Shown here piece by piece: positions 1 to 8,800 of a stretch of DNA of 53,324 nt. Numbering within the stretch: position 1 is the stretch's first letter; each line of letters begins with the position of its first letter. The notes below the pieces were generated by a model. It was given only the letters and a program-made list of their open reading frames with translations. It was not told the DNA's origin and did not search any database. This DNA comes from Gammaproteobacteria bacterium (GTDB lineage: Bacteria; Pseudomonadota; Gammaproteobacteria; Pseudomonadales; PIVM01): positions 1 to 53,324 of the forward strand of contig PIVM01000024.1 of the NCBI GenBank assembly GCA_003353945.1. The letters are read 5' to 3'. Made by a program: the position numbers and the translations under genes.

Positions 1-113
1 AAGAAAACACAATAAGGGATGGTTTGGTCAAGCTTGTTGATGGGGGGAGCTGGTGGAACATCAGTTTATTTGATCAGAATGATAGGAATTGGCAGCTGAG
101 AAGTTGATTATTC

Positions 114-566
114 TCAGTATGACACGATAATACTAAGGCCTACACTAACAATGAGTTCTATTGACGGCCAAAATTCTAAGCTTGCTTTTATGTATCTCAA
201 AATTGGCCAGTGAACTAAGTACAAGCTAAAGCTGATTTTGCCAATAAATCTAGAAAGGTTATTTGAAAACAGACTGTTTGTCGCACCTGAACTTAGTGCA
301 CAAAAAAGAACGCAGGCCGCCATAAGTAATGATAGAGGTAATGGATCACCCCAAAGTCTATGATAAAACCCAAACAGCTTGTCGAAAATAACGGGAATTG
401 AGAATATTACACCGACAACTGTCAGGATGAATAGAAAATTGGTGATGTCTTTCGTCTTTTTCGATACAAGATCTATTGAAAGGTATAGATAACCAGCAAT
501 AATTCCAGATAGAAAAAACTCTATATAAGGCCGCGTTGACGTTTTCTCTCCTAGTGGCTGGTGGAG
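114..566 (-). pseudogene. Remnant of an acyltransferase 3 (OafA/YrhL-type) membrane protein
   Basis: An open frame without a start codon runs on the minus strand from an in-frame stop at 567-569 to the stop at 114-116. It encodes hydrophobic segments and ends in the family's hallmark near the C-terminus, FIGKISFSLYLVHWPI. Acyltransferase 3 proteins are integral membrane enzymes of about 350-400 residues that transfer acyl groups to sugars of O-antigen or exopolysaccharide. Only about 150 residues remain: the N-terminal half with the catalytic histidine region is missing, and the frame stops just after IIVSY, where intact members continue into the last helix. I read it as a decayed gene. The first ATG in this frame (323) is internal and not a real start. 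A frameshift joining further parts was not found on either side. Confidence 0.75.
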
Positions 567-943
567 CTAATAGGACAGCCCGTATATTTCATCATTAGTT
601 TACATGATTGATTAACCATAACTACAGAGTAGAGCTGTTTCTTAGCATAAATTTGTAGAGCCTGCGGTAGAATTACGCGCGCATAAATGCGCTCTCTTTT
701 CCTGGGTCCCCGTTTTCACGGGGATGACGTGAGTGCTAAATTAGTTTCACGGCAACGACTCCTTTGCGCACCAACCTGCCTTTGCTCCCTGATAGTGGAA
801 TTGCTATCAAGCAAGGAAGCCGGCGGTCATCATTCCTTTTACTTTGAATTACCCACAGCAGATATCAGATCAATTCGAACTTAAATGCTTTATGTGTCAG
901 ATCGGGTTTGAGCTACTACTGAAATCCATCTTGAGTTCAGCCT
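567..943. other. Gene-free stretch
   Basis: No convincing gene. A 65-codon plus-strand frame at 687-884 exists, but its beginning is made by the hairpin repeat at 701-729 and the rest has no recognisable family. The stretch lies between two minus-strand genes and presumably holds only the end of the MarR transcript. Confidence 0.5.
701..729. repeat. Short hairpin repeat with CCCCGT/ACGGGG stem
   Basis: The perfect 6-bp stem CCCCGT (708-713) / ACGGGG (718-723) has a TTTC loop and is flanked by CTGGGT and ATGACG. This resembles a widespread intergenic repeat whose shadow translation reads like PRFHGDD in many proteobacterial genomes. Only one copy is visible here, so repeat status rests on general knowledge of that sequence. 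Confidence 0.5.
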
Positions 944-1414
944 CTACGTTGCACCCAACTTCCCGTAAAGTTCATCAAGCAAACCACACAGGCGTTGCAT
1001 TTTTTTTTCGCCCATTAATTTAGCGTATCGTTTTTCTACGGTTTGCCCAACTGTCACGCTGGATTGGATAAAAGAGCGCCCTTTTTTGGTAAATTGAACT
1101 ATTTTTGCCCTTCTGTCCAAAGGATCAGGAATGCGTTCGACGTAACCCAGCTCTTCCAGTTCATTGATGATCTGGCCCATCGATTGTTTGGAAAGGGATG
1201 CGCGTTCAGCAAGTTTTGTCAGTCTCGCGCCTACAAGGCCCAGATGAAGAAATACCGCCTGGTGGGAGATTTGCAGCTCTGGGTGTCCGGCCTGCAAAAT
1301 TCCCTTAAAAGCGGATTTTTGATAATCCCGTGCAATCACGGTCAGGGCTTTGCCCATATTTTTTTGCAGAGCTTCTTCAAGCTCTGCAACGTCCAGTTGA
1401 CTGCGATCAGGCAT
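944..1414 (-). CDS. MarR-family transcriptional regulator
   Basis: A 156-residue protein of normal MarR length. It has a central winged helix-turn-helix (about residues 60-115): the recognition helix region reads SLSKQSMGQIINELEELGYV and is followed by the wing signature DPLDRRAK. MarR proteins act as cytoplasmic dimers that usually repress adjacent genes until a phenolic or other hydrophobic ligand binds. Its ATG overlaps by one base the TAA of the flavoprotein gene upstream (1414), so the two are almost certainly co-transcribed and translationally coupled. The ligand is unknown. A MarR regulator in the same operon as a KstD-like dehydrogenase fits local control of a catabolic function. Confidence 0.9.
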   Translation of the reverse strand: MPDRSQLDVAELEEALQKNMGKALTVIARDYQKSAFKGILQAGHPELQISHQAVFLHLGLVGARLTKLAERASLSKQSMGQIINELEELGYVERIPDPLDRRAKIVQFTKKGRSFIQSSVTVGQTVEKRYAKLMGEKKMQRLCGLLDELYGKLGAT

Positions 1415-3135
1415 TAATTTGCCTCGGAAGACTCACCCAAAGCATCTCGTGCAGCGATATAACCAAAGGTTGTGGACGGCCCCAGTGTTGCGCCTGCGCC
1501 GGGATACGTACGTCCGAATACCGGTGATGAGCAGTTGCCGGTCGCATACAGGCCGGGAATAACGTCTCCTGACTCTGTTAATACGCGTGCCAATGAATCC
1601 ACCTTCAGGCCGCCTTTGGTGCCCAGTTCGCCGGGGAAAACCTCTACACAGTAGAACGGCGCTGTTTCAATTGGAGCCATACACGGATTCGGTTCCACCG
1701 ATTTGTCACCATAGAACTGGTCAAATGCGTTTTCGCCACGACCGTACTCAAGATCGACTCCGGTGCGGGCGTATTCATTCATCTTCGATACGGTTTCGGT
1801 CAAGCCGTCGGCGTCAATGCCTACGATGCGGGCCAGCTCCTGCAGTGTATCGGCTTTTTTGAAGAATGAATTCTTCAGTTCTGCCGGTAGCATAAAATCA
1901 GGTTGCTGTGCACCGGGCAACAAGGGGCCGACCGGGTAATTCTTGCGAAAACGCGCATCAAAAACCAGGTAGGCGGGAACGCAGGGTGCTTCGGGTGTAT
2001 TGCTGCCATACATGGCTTTGACGATATCATCATAGGCATTGGTTTCTTTGACAAAGCGTTTGCCAAGTTTATTCACCATGACGCCGCCCGGTAATGATTT
2101 TTCGATAACCATCATGCGGGCGCGTTCTTCTCCTGGCACCACACAGGTTGGCCCCCACCAGCCTTCATCCATAAACTCTAAACCAGCCCCGATTTCCAGA
2201 CCCATGTCGATGGTATCGCCGGTAGCGTAGGGATTGCCGCAGCTCCAACTGGTATCGGTTGGTGCGGGTAAATACTTTTTGCGCTTTTCGGCGCTGTTAT
2301 CGAAACCACCAGCGGCCATCAGTACACCTTTCTCGGCCTTAACGCGATAGGGCTTGCCATCTTTTTCAACTTCTACGCCCACGGTACGACCATCCTCCAC
2401 GATCAGGTGTTTGGCCGGTGTGTTTAGCCATATGGGGATATTGCGATCTTTCAGCGACAAACGCAGAGCACCAATCAGCGCATTACCAAAACAGCCGCGG
2501 CGATCACGCTTTGATTTAAAGCGCCAGGGGATATCACTGAAATATCCGAATATCAGTTTCATAAATACAGATATCCAGCCAGGAGAATGGGTCATCAATG
2601 CCTGTGCTTCGGCAATTGACATGGAAATGCGGTCCATAATCAATTCTTGTGGCGGTGTATGGCGCATTTCCTTGAATTCTTCTTCGCTGAGTCGCTTGCC
2701 ATCAAAGGGTGTTGCTTCCAGTGTGCGACCGCCTTCCAATGAGCCGGGTTGATCCTGATAATAGTCAGAATAGTCAGGCACGATATGCAGACGCAGTTGC
2801 GATTTTTCACACAGGTATTGCATCGCTTTGGGCGCGTTTTTCAGATAACTGATCAAACGTTCTTCGGGAATGACATCGCCTACGCAGGCTTTGGTGTATT
2901 CAAGAGCCTGTTCTGGGGTATCAGTAAAACCGTATTGTCCCATCAAATGGTTGTTGGGTACCCACATGCCGCCACCGGACATGGCTGAAGAACCGCCGTA
3001 TTGTGGGCTTTTTTCAACCAATAGGGTTGAGGCGCCGAGATCATGCGCAACGATTGCGCCACTCATGGCGCCGGTGCCACTGCCAACGATTAAAAAGTCG
3101 ACAGTATGGTCCCAGGAATTATTTTGTGCAGTCAT
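1414..3135 (-). CDS. FAD-dependent 3-ketosteroid dehydrogenase-like flavoprotein
   Basis: A 573-residue flavoprotein of the fumarate reductase/3-oxosteroid 1-dehydrogenase superfamily. The N-terminal Rossmann motif VGSGTGAMSGAI (about residues 17-28) and the acidic end of strand 2 (LLVEK) bind FAD. Near the C-terminus, PFYCVEVFPGELGTKGGL matches the KstD region carrying the catalytic tyrosine and glycine. The end, YPGAGATLGPSTTFGYIAA, is the second FAD-contact region. KstD enzymes introduce the 1,2-double bond into ring A of 3-ketosteroids; related enzymes act on other cyclic ketones, so the substrate is not certain. The start is ATG at 3133-3135, preceded on the minus strand by AGGGGAG at good spacing. 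It overlaps the MarR gene by one base. Confidence 0.85.
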   Translation of the reverse strand: MTAQNNSWDHTVDFLIVGSGTGAMSGAIVAHDLGASTLLVEKSPQYGGSSAMSGGGMWVPNNHLMGQYGFTDTPEQALEYTKACVGDVIPEERLISYLKNAPKAMQYLCEKSQLRLHIVPDYSDYYQDQPGSLEGGRTLEATPFDGKRLSEEEFKEMRHTPPQELIMDRISMSIAEAQALMTHSPGWISVFMKLIFGYFSDIPWRFKSKRDRRGCFGNALIGALRLSLKDRNIPIWLNTPAKHLIVEDGRTVGVEVEKDGKPYRVKAEKGVLMAAGGFDNSAEKRKKYLPAPTDTSWSCGNPYATGDTIDMGLEIGAGLEFMDEGWWGPTCVVPGEERARMMVIEKSLPGGVMVNKLGKRFVKETNAYDDIVKAMYGSNTPEAPCVPAYLVFDARFRKNYPVGPLLPGAQQPDFMLPAELKNSFFKKADTLQELARIVGIDADGLTETVSKMNEYARTGVDLEYGRGENAFDQFYGDKSVEPNPCMAPIETAPFYCVEVFPGELGTKGGLKVDSLARVLTESGDVIPGLYATGNCSSPVFGRTYPGAGATLGPSTTFGYIAARDALGESSEAN

Positions 3136-3214
3136 TGATCAATCTCCCCTGAATTTCATTTCCAGAATGATCTCACATGGTTTTCTTCAAGTGAGCTTAT
3201 TGAATTAGGTATTA

Positions 3215-3374
3215 AGGGCCGTGGAAAAAATAAATTTTCCAGTTGTGCTTGCATCCTGCTCCCTCACCTTCGTTGTTCAAAAGGTTACATATTCCAATAT
3301 GCGCCCTTTTGAACGCCTCGGTGAGAAAGCATGCTTCAGCGCCCAATTGGAAAATTTATTATTTCCAAGGCCCT
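3215..3374. repeat. 160-bp imperfect palindrome (MITE- or REP-like hairpin)
   Basis: The whole segment folds back on itself about a centre at 3294/3295 (CATATTCCAATATG). Ends are AGGGCC at 3215-3220 and GGCCCT at 3369-3374. Inner arms share TAAATTTTCCA, CTCACC and GTTCAAAAGG with only mismatches and one-base bulges. The arms fill the whole element, so it would form one long hairpin. No ORF is inside. It lies between divergent genes, about 80 bp upstream of the flavoprotein start. A bare TA or AA flank could be a target duplication but is too short to prove insertion. Confidence 0.7.
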
Positions 3375-3455
3375 AAAAAGACGCTTTGAACCGAGCCAGT
3401 ACAGCGGTAGACAGGTGTCACGGATAGTAAAGCGTCAGCATTATGATGTAAATTA

Positions 3456-3467
3456 TTTTTACAGTAA
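3456..3467. promoter_or_regulatory. Possible operator containing TTACAGTAA
   Basis: TTTTTACAGTAA, a 12-mer containing the palindrome TTAC-A-GTAA. The identical 12-mer recurs at 4456-4467, so copies lie on both sides of the SDR gene. It sits in the divergent region between the flavoprotein and the SDR. A shared regulator site is inference. Confidence 0.3.
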
Positions 3468-3551
3468 GCTTACCTTACCATATGCATCTTAATGAACCGT
3501 GTATTATCAATGGGCCTGACAAAAAAATATACTGAACTCAATCAATAAAGT

Positions 3552-3643
3552 GGGTCATCACTAAAGAATACAGTGCAATTATGTTGGAAAGTACCTTACA
3601 CAGATATCCCTGGGGTCATCCCCCGAGAATACAGAGCAATTAT
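3552..3643. repeat. Two-copy 31-bp direct repeat upstream of the SDR gene
   Basis: Copies at 3552-3582 and 3613-3643 match at 26 of 31 positions, both beginning GGGTCATC and ending GAATACAG(T/A)GCAATTAT, with a period of 61 bp. They end about 50 bp before the SDR start, a typical place for tandem operator sites. A duplication with no regulatory role is equally possible. Confidence 0.6.
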
Positions 3644-3694
3644 TAAAAGTCTGTTATGTTGGGCTCATGTGCGAGATAAAATAGGAGGAAAATT

Positions 3695-4447
3695 ATGCAG
3701 CGTTTTGCGAACAAAGTAATACTGGTAACGGGGGCTGCAGCGGGAATGGGGCGTGCAACCTGCCTTCGATTGGCTAGTGAGGGCGCATCCATTTACGGTA
3801 TTGATGTGAATGAAGCAGGGCTTGCGGACACCAAACAAATGATTGTTAGCAGTGGTGGTCAAATGACAATGGCGGTGCTGGATGTTAGCTGCCGGGATCA
3901 GTGCTTTGATGCAGTAGCCAATACGATAAATGACTATGGACGATTGGACGTATTGGTCAATGTGGCGGGTATTATCCGATTTTGCCACAGTCACGAAATG
4001 AGCGAGGAAATCTGGAACAGTATTATCGGCATCAATCTGTCGGGACCGGTATTTTTGTCGCAGGCAGCCATCCCGCATCTGTTGGAAGTCGAGGGGAATA
4101 TCGTCAACGTTGCCTCTGCTGCCGGAATAATGGGGCAGGCCTACACCATGGCGTATTGCGCCAGCAAGGCTGGGTTGATTCAGGCGACCAAGTCCATGGC
4201 GATGGAGTATATAAAACAATCTATTCGCATTAATGTGATCTGTCCTGGCGGCACTGATACTGATATGGTGACGGGCGTGGAATTTCCAGAAGGTATCGAT
4301 TTTCAATTGCTACAGCGCTATGTCGGTGTACGTGGTGTGGCGCAAGCTGAGGATATTGCTTCGGCGATCGCCTATATGGCCTCTGATGAAGCGAAGATGG
4401 TGCATGGCGCTGTTTTGGCCGTGGACAATGGTGCGCTTGCGGGTTGA
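3695..4447 (+). CDS. Short-chain dehydrogenase/reductase (SDR)
   Basis: A 250-residue classical SDR that is complete at both ends. The NAD(P)-binding motif TGAAAGMG lies at about residues 13-20, an aspartate (GIDVN) ends the second strand and favours NAD(H), and NVAG stabilises the core. The catalytic triad is in NVASAAGIMGQAYTMAYCASK (Ser, Tyr-x3-Lys). The C-terminal PGGTDTDM motif is present. The start is set by a strong ribosome site AGGAGG at 3683-3688. These cytoplasmic enzymes oxidise or reduce alcohols and ketones on sterols, fatty acyls or cyclic compounds. The KstD-like flavoprotein next door suggests, but does not prove, a ketone or hydroxy-steroid-like substrate. Confidence 0.92.
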   Translation: MQRFANKVILVTGAAAGMGRATCLRLASEGASIYGIDVNEAGLADTKQMIVSSGGQMTMAVLDVSCRDQCFDAVANTINDYGRLDVLVNVAGIIRFCHSHEMSEEIWNSIIGINLSGPVFLSQAAIPHLLEVEGNIVNVASAAGIMGQAYTMAYCASKAGLIQATKSMAMEYIKQSIRINVICPGGTDTDMVTGVEFPEGIDFQLLQRYVGVRGVAQAEDIASAIAYMASDEAKMVHGAVLAVDNGALAG

Positions 4448-4456
4448 GATCTTACT

Positions 4457-4469
4457 TTTTACAGTAAAA
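4457..4469. promoter_or_regulatory. Palindrome TTTTACAGTAAAA upstream of the RND operon
   Basis: A 13-bp palindrome with odd centre (TTTTACAGTAAAA). It lies just after the SDR stop and 120 bp before the RND adaptor, and its core is the same as at 3456-3467. It could be an operator for a TetR-type or other repressor of the pump; no promoter boxes are clear here. Confidence 0.35.
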
Positions 4470-4588
4470 TCCAGATGAATAATGTGAGATAGTGATTTCT
4501 CATTCAGGAACTGTTATAGGCTTGATACTGTCGTAAAGCACGGATATGGTGTTGTGGACGGGGAGTTTGCCGATAAAACGGGTTACCT

Positions 4589-5767
4589 ATGATTAATCAG
4601 CGGATCCATTATTTGATGAGGAGGTTGCGTTTTGCACTTTTTAGTGCGTGTTCAAGACTTCTTATCGTTTGCATTGCCCTGTTAACCGCAAGCACTGTCG
4701 TCAGCGCAAAAAGCGGGCAGGAAGGGCGTGCGCCTGTGATTGTATCGCCAGTGCAGGTATTGCCGATTCATAATGAAATTCATCTGTTGGGGACGGTTCG
4801 GTCAACACAAGTGGCTATGTTGTCTACAGCCATTGATGGCCTGGTGGCTGTCGTCAATGCGGATGTGGGTATGTCGGTGAGCACTGGTGATGTGTTGCTG
4901 GAGTTGGATGCCGAATTGTCGAATCTGAAATGGCAAAGTGCACTTGCTACGGTAGAGCGAGCCAGTCTGTCCTTGAAAAACACACAACGGCGTTTGCGAG
5001 AAGCCCGTGCGCTGATACCGGATAAAAGTATTGCAGAAAGCGCGGTTCGTGATATTGAAGCAGAGGTGGAAATCAATAAAGCGCAGCTGCAACAGGCTCA
5101 GGCTGACGCCAAATATCAGGAGGCAGTGTTAAAACGCCATCGCTTACGGGCGCCCTTTGATGGTGTGATCAGTCGCAAGCTTGCTGAAAAGGGAGAATGG
5201 GTTAAAAGCGGAAGTGGCGTGTTCGAGCTGGTTGCCACCGATGCTGTTCGACTCGACTTTGCGGTTCCCGAAGATTATCTTGCCCGTATTAATCTACATC
5301 ATGTTGCCATAGTGACCCTTGATGCCAGGCCAGGGCATCGCTATCAAGGGCGTATTCATACCCTGGTGCCTATTACAGATCCCAATGTGCACACCTTCCT
5401 CTTGCAGATCAAAGTTGATAACGAGAGCCTGGATATGATTCCCGGCATGTCGGCGCGAACCATCTTAAACGTGCCCGCTGGCAGGGATGGCATGGTGGTG
5501 CCGCGCGATGCGGTTTTGCGTTACCCGGATGGTCGAGTGACTGTGTGGGTGGTAAAACAACAGGAAGGTGGCTGGATAGCTGAGGAGCATGTGGTGCGGG
5601 TTGGTTTGGATTTTGCCGGTCAGCTGGAAATTCTATCGGGAATTACCGCCGATGCACGTGTGGTTGTGCAGGGCAATGAAAGCTTGCGCAATGGCCAGCA
5701 GGTTTCTGTCGAGGAGATCAAGGAGCAAGCAGAATCAAGCCAGTCCAGTGCGACCGCTAAGCACTGA
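4589..5767 (+). CDS. RND efflux periplasmic adaptor (membrane fusion protein)
   Basis: A 392-residue adaptor linking an inner-membrane RND pump to an outer-membrane channel. The N-terminal signal segment (about residues 15-38, hydrophobic then STVVSA) exports it. The lipoyl/barrel-sandwich half-motifs are at about 70-105 (VNADVGMSVSTGDVLLELDA) and 185-215 (LRAPFDGVISRKLAEKGEWV). Between them is an alpha-helical hairpin rich in Ala, Gln and Glu, and the beta-barrel and membrane-proximal domains follow. The start is uncertain: no good ribosome site precedes 4589, and ATG 4616 is an alternative. The RND pump follows after 61 bp, so the two form an operon. No outer-membrane TolC-like partner is in the window. 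Confidence 0.9.
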   Translation: MINQRIHYLMRRLRFALFSACSRLLIVCIALLTASTVVSAKSGQEGRAPVIVSPVQVLPIHNEIHLLGTVRSTQVAMLSTAIDGLVAVVNADVGMSVSTGDVLLELDAELSNLKWQSALATVERASLSLKNTQRRLREARALIPDKSIAESAVRDIEAEVEINKAQLQQAQADAKYQEAVLKRHRLRAPFDGVISRKLAEKGEWVKSGSGVFELVATDAVRLDFAVPEDYLARINLHHVAIVTLDARPGHRYQGRIHTLVPITDPNVHTFLLQIKVDNESLDMIPGMSARTILNVPAGRDGMVVPRDAVLRYPDGRVTVWVVKQQEGGWIAEEHVVRVGLDFAGQLEILSGITADARVVVQGNESLRNGQQVSVEEIKEQAESSQSSATAKH

Positions 5768-5828
5768 TATCCAATTCTGCCGATTGATATGGGAATAGCG
5801 ATATGTAAATAGTGATGGCGGAATAGTT

Positions 5829-8800
5829 ATGTCGATATTTGAAAAAATCATTCAACGCCCTACGCTACTCACCGTTGTGACGCTGATTATTTGTGTGCTC
5901 GGTGTTGTGGCCGCATTCCGTATTCCTGTGCAAATGATTCCTGATCTGGATGTGCGGGTGATCAGTGTGCGCACCAACTGGCCGGGGGCGACCCCGCAGG
6001 ATGTGGAAAAGGAAATACTGGTTGAACAAGAGGATTTCCTGCGTACCCTGCCTAATTTACGGCGCTTAACGGCTACCGCAAGTAGTGGCCGGGCTGAGAT
6101 TGAACTCGAGTTTCCTTTTGGCACGGATACAACGGATATGCTGATTCGTGTGAATAATGCTCTGAGTCAGGTGCCTTCCTATCCCGAAAATGTGGATGAG
6201 CCACGGATTTATGCCAGCTCCTTTTCCAGCAATTCCTTTATGTTTTTCAGTGTTACGCCATTGGAAGGTAATCCGCGTCAGCTTGATATGGATTTGGCCA
6301 AGGACTTTATTGAAGACAATGTCAGACCACGCATCGCCAGCGTGGCGGGTGTGTCGGAAGTGCGGGTTTATGGTGGTGCTGAACGCCAGATTCAGATTCT
6401 GATCGACCCGCATCGCCTGGCACAGCGAAGCTTGACCTTAATGGATGTGCGCCGCGTGATCAGAGCGCGGAATCAGGATCGTTCGGGTGGTGAGATTGAA
6501 TCCGGTAAACGCCGTTATCTATTGCGAACCATTGGACGGTTTGAATCAACCGATGACCTGAGCAACTTGATTCTGGCGCGACATGGCGATTCCGTTGTTC
6601 GCCTTAAAGACGTTGCTACCATCAAAGTGGACCACTCCGAAAAGAGCCGTACCACCTTTTTTAATCATGATCCCAATTTGTTTATTACAATCAGGCGTGA
6701 AGCCGGCTCGAATGTCATCGATATTAAGCGGGCGATGATGCTTGAGATAACCGCTGTGAATCGGGATATTCTAAATCCGGCTGGCATGAAAGTGACGCTG
6801 GTGGCCGATGACGTCAAATATGTCAGCGAATCCATTGCCAATGTTTGGCAGAATCTGACGCTGGGAGCCTTGTTGGCCTCCTTAGTCATGCTATTGTTTT
6901 TAAGATCAATCAAGGCCACTGCTGTGGGGATTGTCGGTATTCCCATCTGCACAATTGCCGCCTTTCTTGGCCTGCTGTTGGTAGGGCGTAGCATCAACGT
7001 GATTTCTCTGGCCGGTGTGGCTTTCGCCATTGGCATGACGCTGGATAACAGCATTGTGGTGTTGGAGAGTATTGAGCTGGAACGAGGTCGTGGTGTCGAT
7101 CGTTTTCGTGCGGCAGTGAATGGCGTGCGGCAGGTCTGGCCAGCGGTGCTTGCTTCAACATTGACGACAGTTCTGGTTTTTCTACCGGTGGCCTTTATTG
7201 AGCAGGAGGCCGGTCAATTGTATTCCGATATTGGTATTGCGATATCGGCCTCCATTATGGCGTCGATGTTGGTGGCTATCACCGTGGTGCCGACCGCAGC
7301 GGCCAGACTCAGTTTTTCTGCGCGTCATGCACGTGCCGCCAGTACCCTGACTCAGACGAACAAGGGCGCTGAACCTATTCACTCTGCGGTTATTCACTCT
7401 GTGGCCGCCACCCGATGGCAGCGTGTGGTGCTGGCAGCAATCTACTGGTTAATCGGCACGCAAACGCGAAGACTGAGCTGTATCGCAGTGATCATTCTAG
7501 TGAGCATTGCGATTATCAAAGGCTTAACACCGGCAGCGGAGTATTTGCCGGAGGGTGAGGAGCCCAAAATATTTGCCAGTATGAATCCGCCGCCGGGCTA
7601 CAATCAAGCCGCCATGTCAGCGATAGGCGAGGAGCTGCGAGAGTACTTTTTGCCTCATTTGCAGGATGATCCACAGCGATATGCTCGGGGTGAAACCGAT
7701 GTGCCGGCCCTGGCTTATATGAACATGATGGTGACGCCAAGCCGGCTCAGAATTATTGCGCAACCCAAACGCGATGGCGATACGGATGCCTTAATGAATG
7801 CGGTCACCGACAAATACCGTGAATACCCCGGTATGAGAGCCTTTGCTGCCCGGGGCTCCATTATCACCAGCAATGACGGGGGTACACGCAGTATTAATCT
7901 GGATATTGCAGGTCCTCGTCTAGCTGTTATTTACGAGGTGGCGCAATCGGCCTATCAGCGGGCGCAGCAGGTGTTTACCAATCCGCGCATTCGATCCACT
8001 CCCTCTGCCTTATCGCTATCCCAACCGATGGTGGAAATCAGACCCAACTGGGATCGGGCAGCGGAACTGGGAGTAACCGCCGAGTCTTTGGGCTTTACGG
8101 TATCCGCGCTAACTGACGGCAGCTATGTCGATGAGTTTTTTATCGCAGACGACAAAGTTGATATTTATCTTTATAGTGCAGCCGGACAGAGTGCGACGAT
8201 TGAATCCTTGCCGCATTTACCGATCTATACGCCCAGCGGCGCTGCCGTGCCGCTGTCTACTTTGGCAGATATCAAAGAAACCGTTGATACCAGCAGTTTT
8301 CGACGAGTTAACGGTCGCCGTACCGTGACGCTCAATATTATCCCGCCAGCTGATATTCCCCTGGAAACCGGTGTCGAGATGGTGCGCAAAGACGTGGTGC
8401 AGTATTTGCGTGACCAGGGCGCTATTCCTGGTGAAATCAATATCACCCTATCGGGTGCGGCTGACCAACTGGAAGCGACACGCGATGCACTAGTAAGTAA
8501 TTATCTGGTAGCACTATTGATTATCTATTTGTTGCTGGTGGCCATTTTTAACCACTGGGGTTTTCCGGTGTTGATTATGATGACCATTCCTCTGGGTATT
8601 GCCGGAGGTATTGTGGGCTTGTGGCTGATGAACGCCGTGGGTGGCCTGTTGCCCGTGTTTGGATGGCCGGCCATTGATCAGTCTTTTGATATGATTTCGA
8701 TGCTGGGCTTTTTGATTTTGATGGGGACCGTGGTCAACAATCCCATTTTGATATTGCACCGGGCTGTGGGCAATGTGAATGAGCGTGGTCTTGAAGTGGT

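Noticed and set aside
687-884. 65-codon plus-strand ORF
   Set aside because: Its start is produced by a common hairpin repeat, it has no ribosome site and no family signature.
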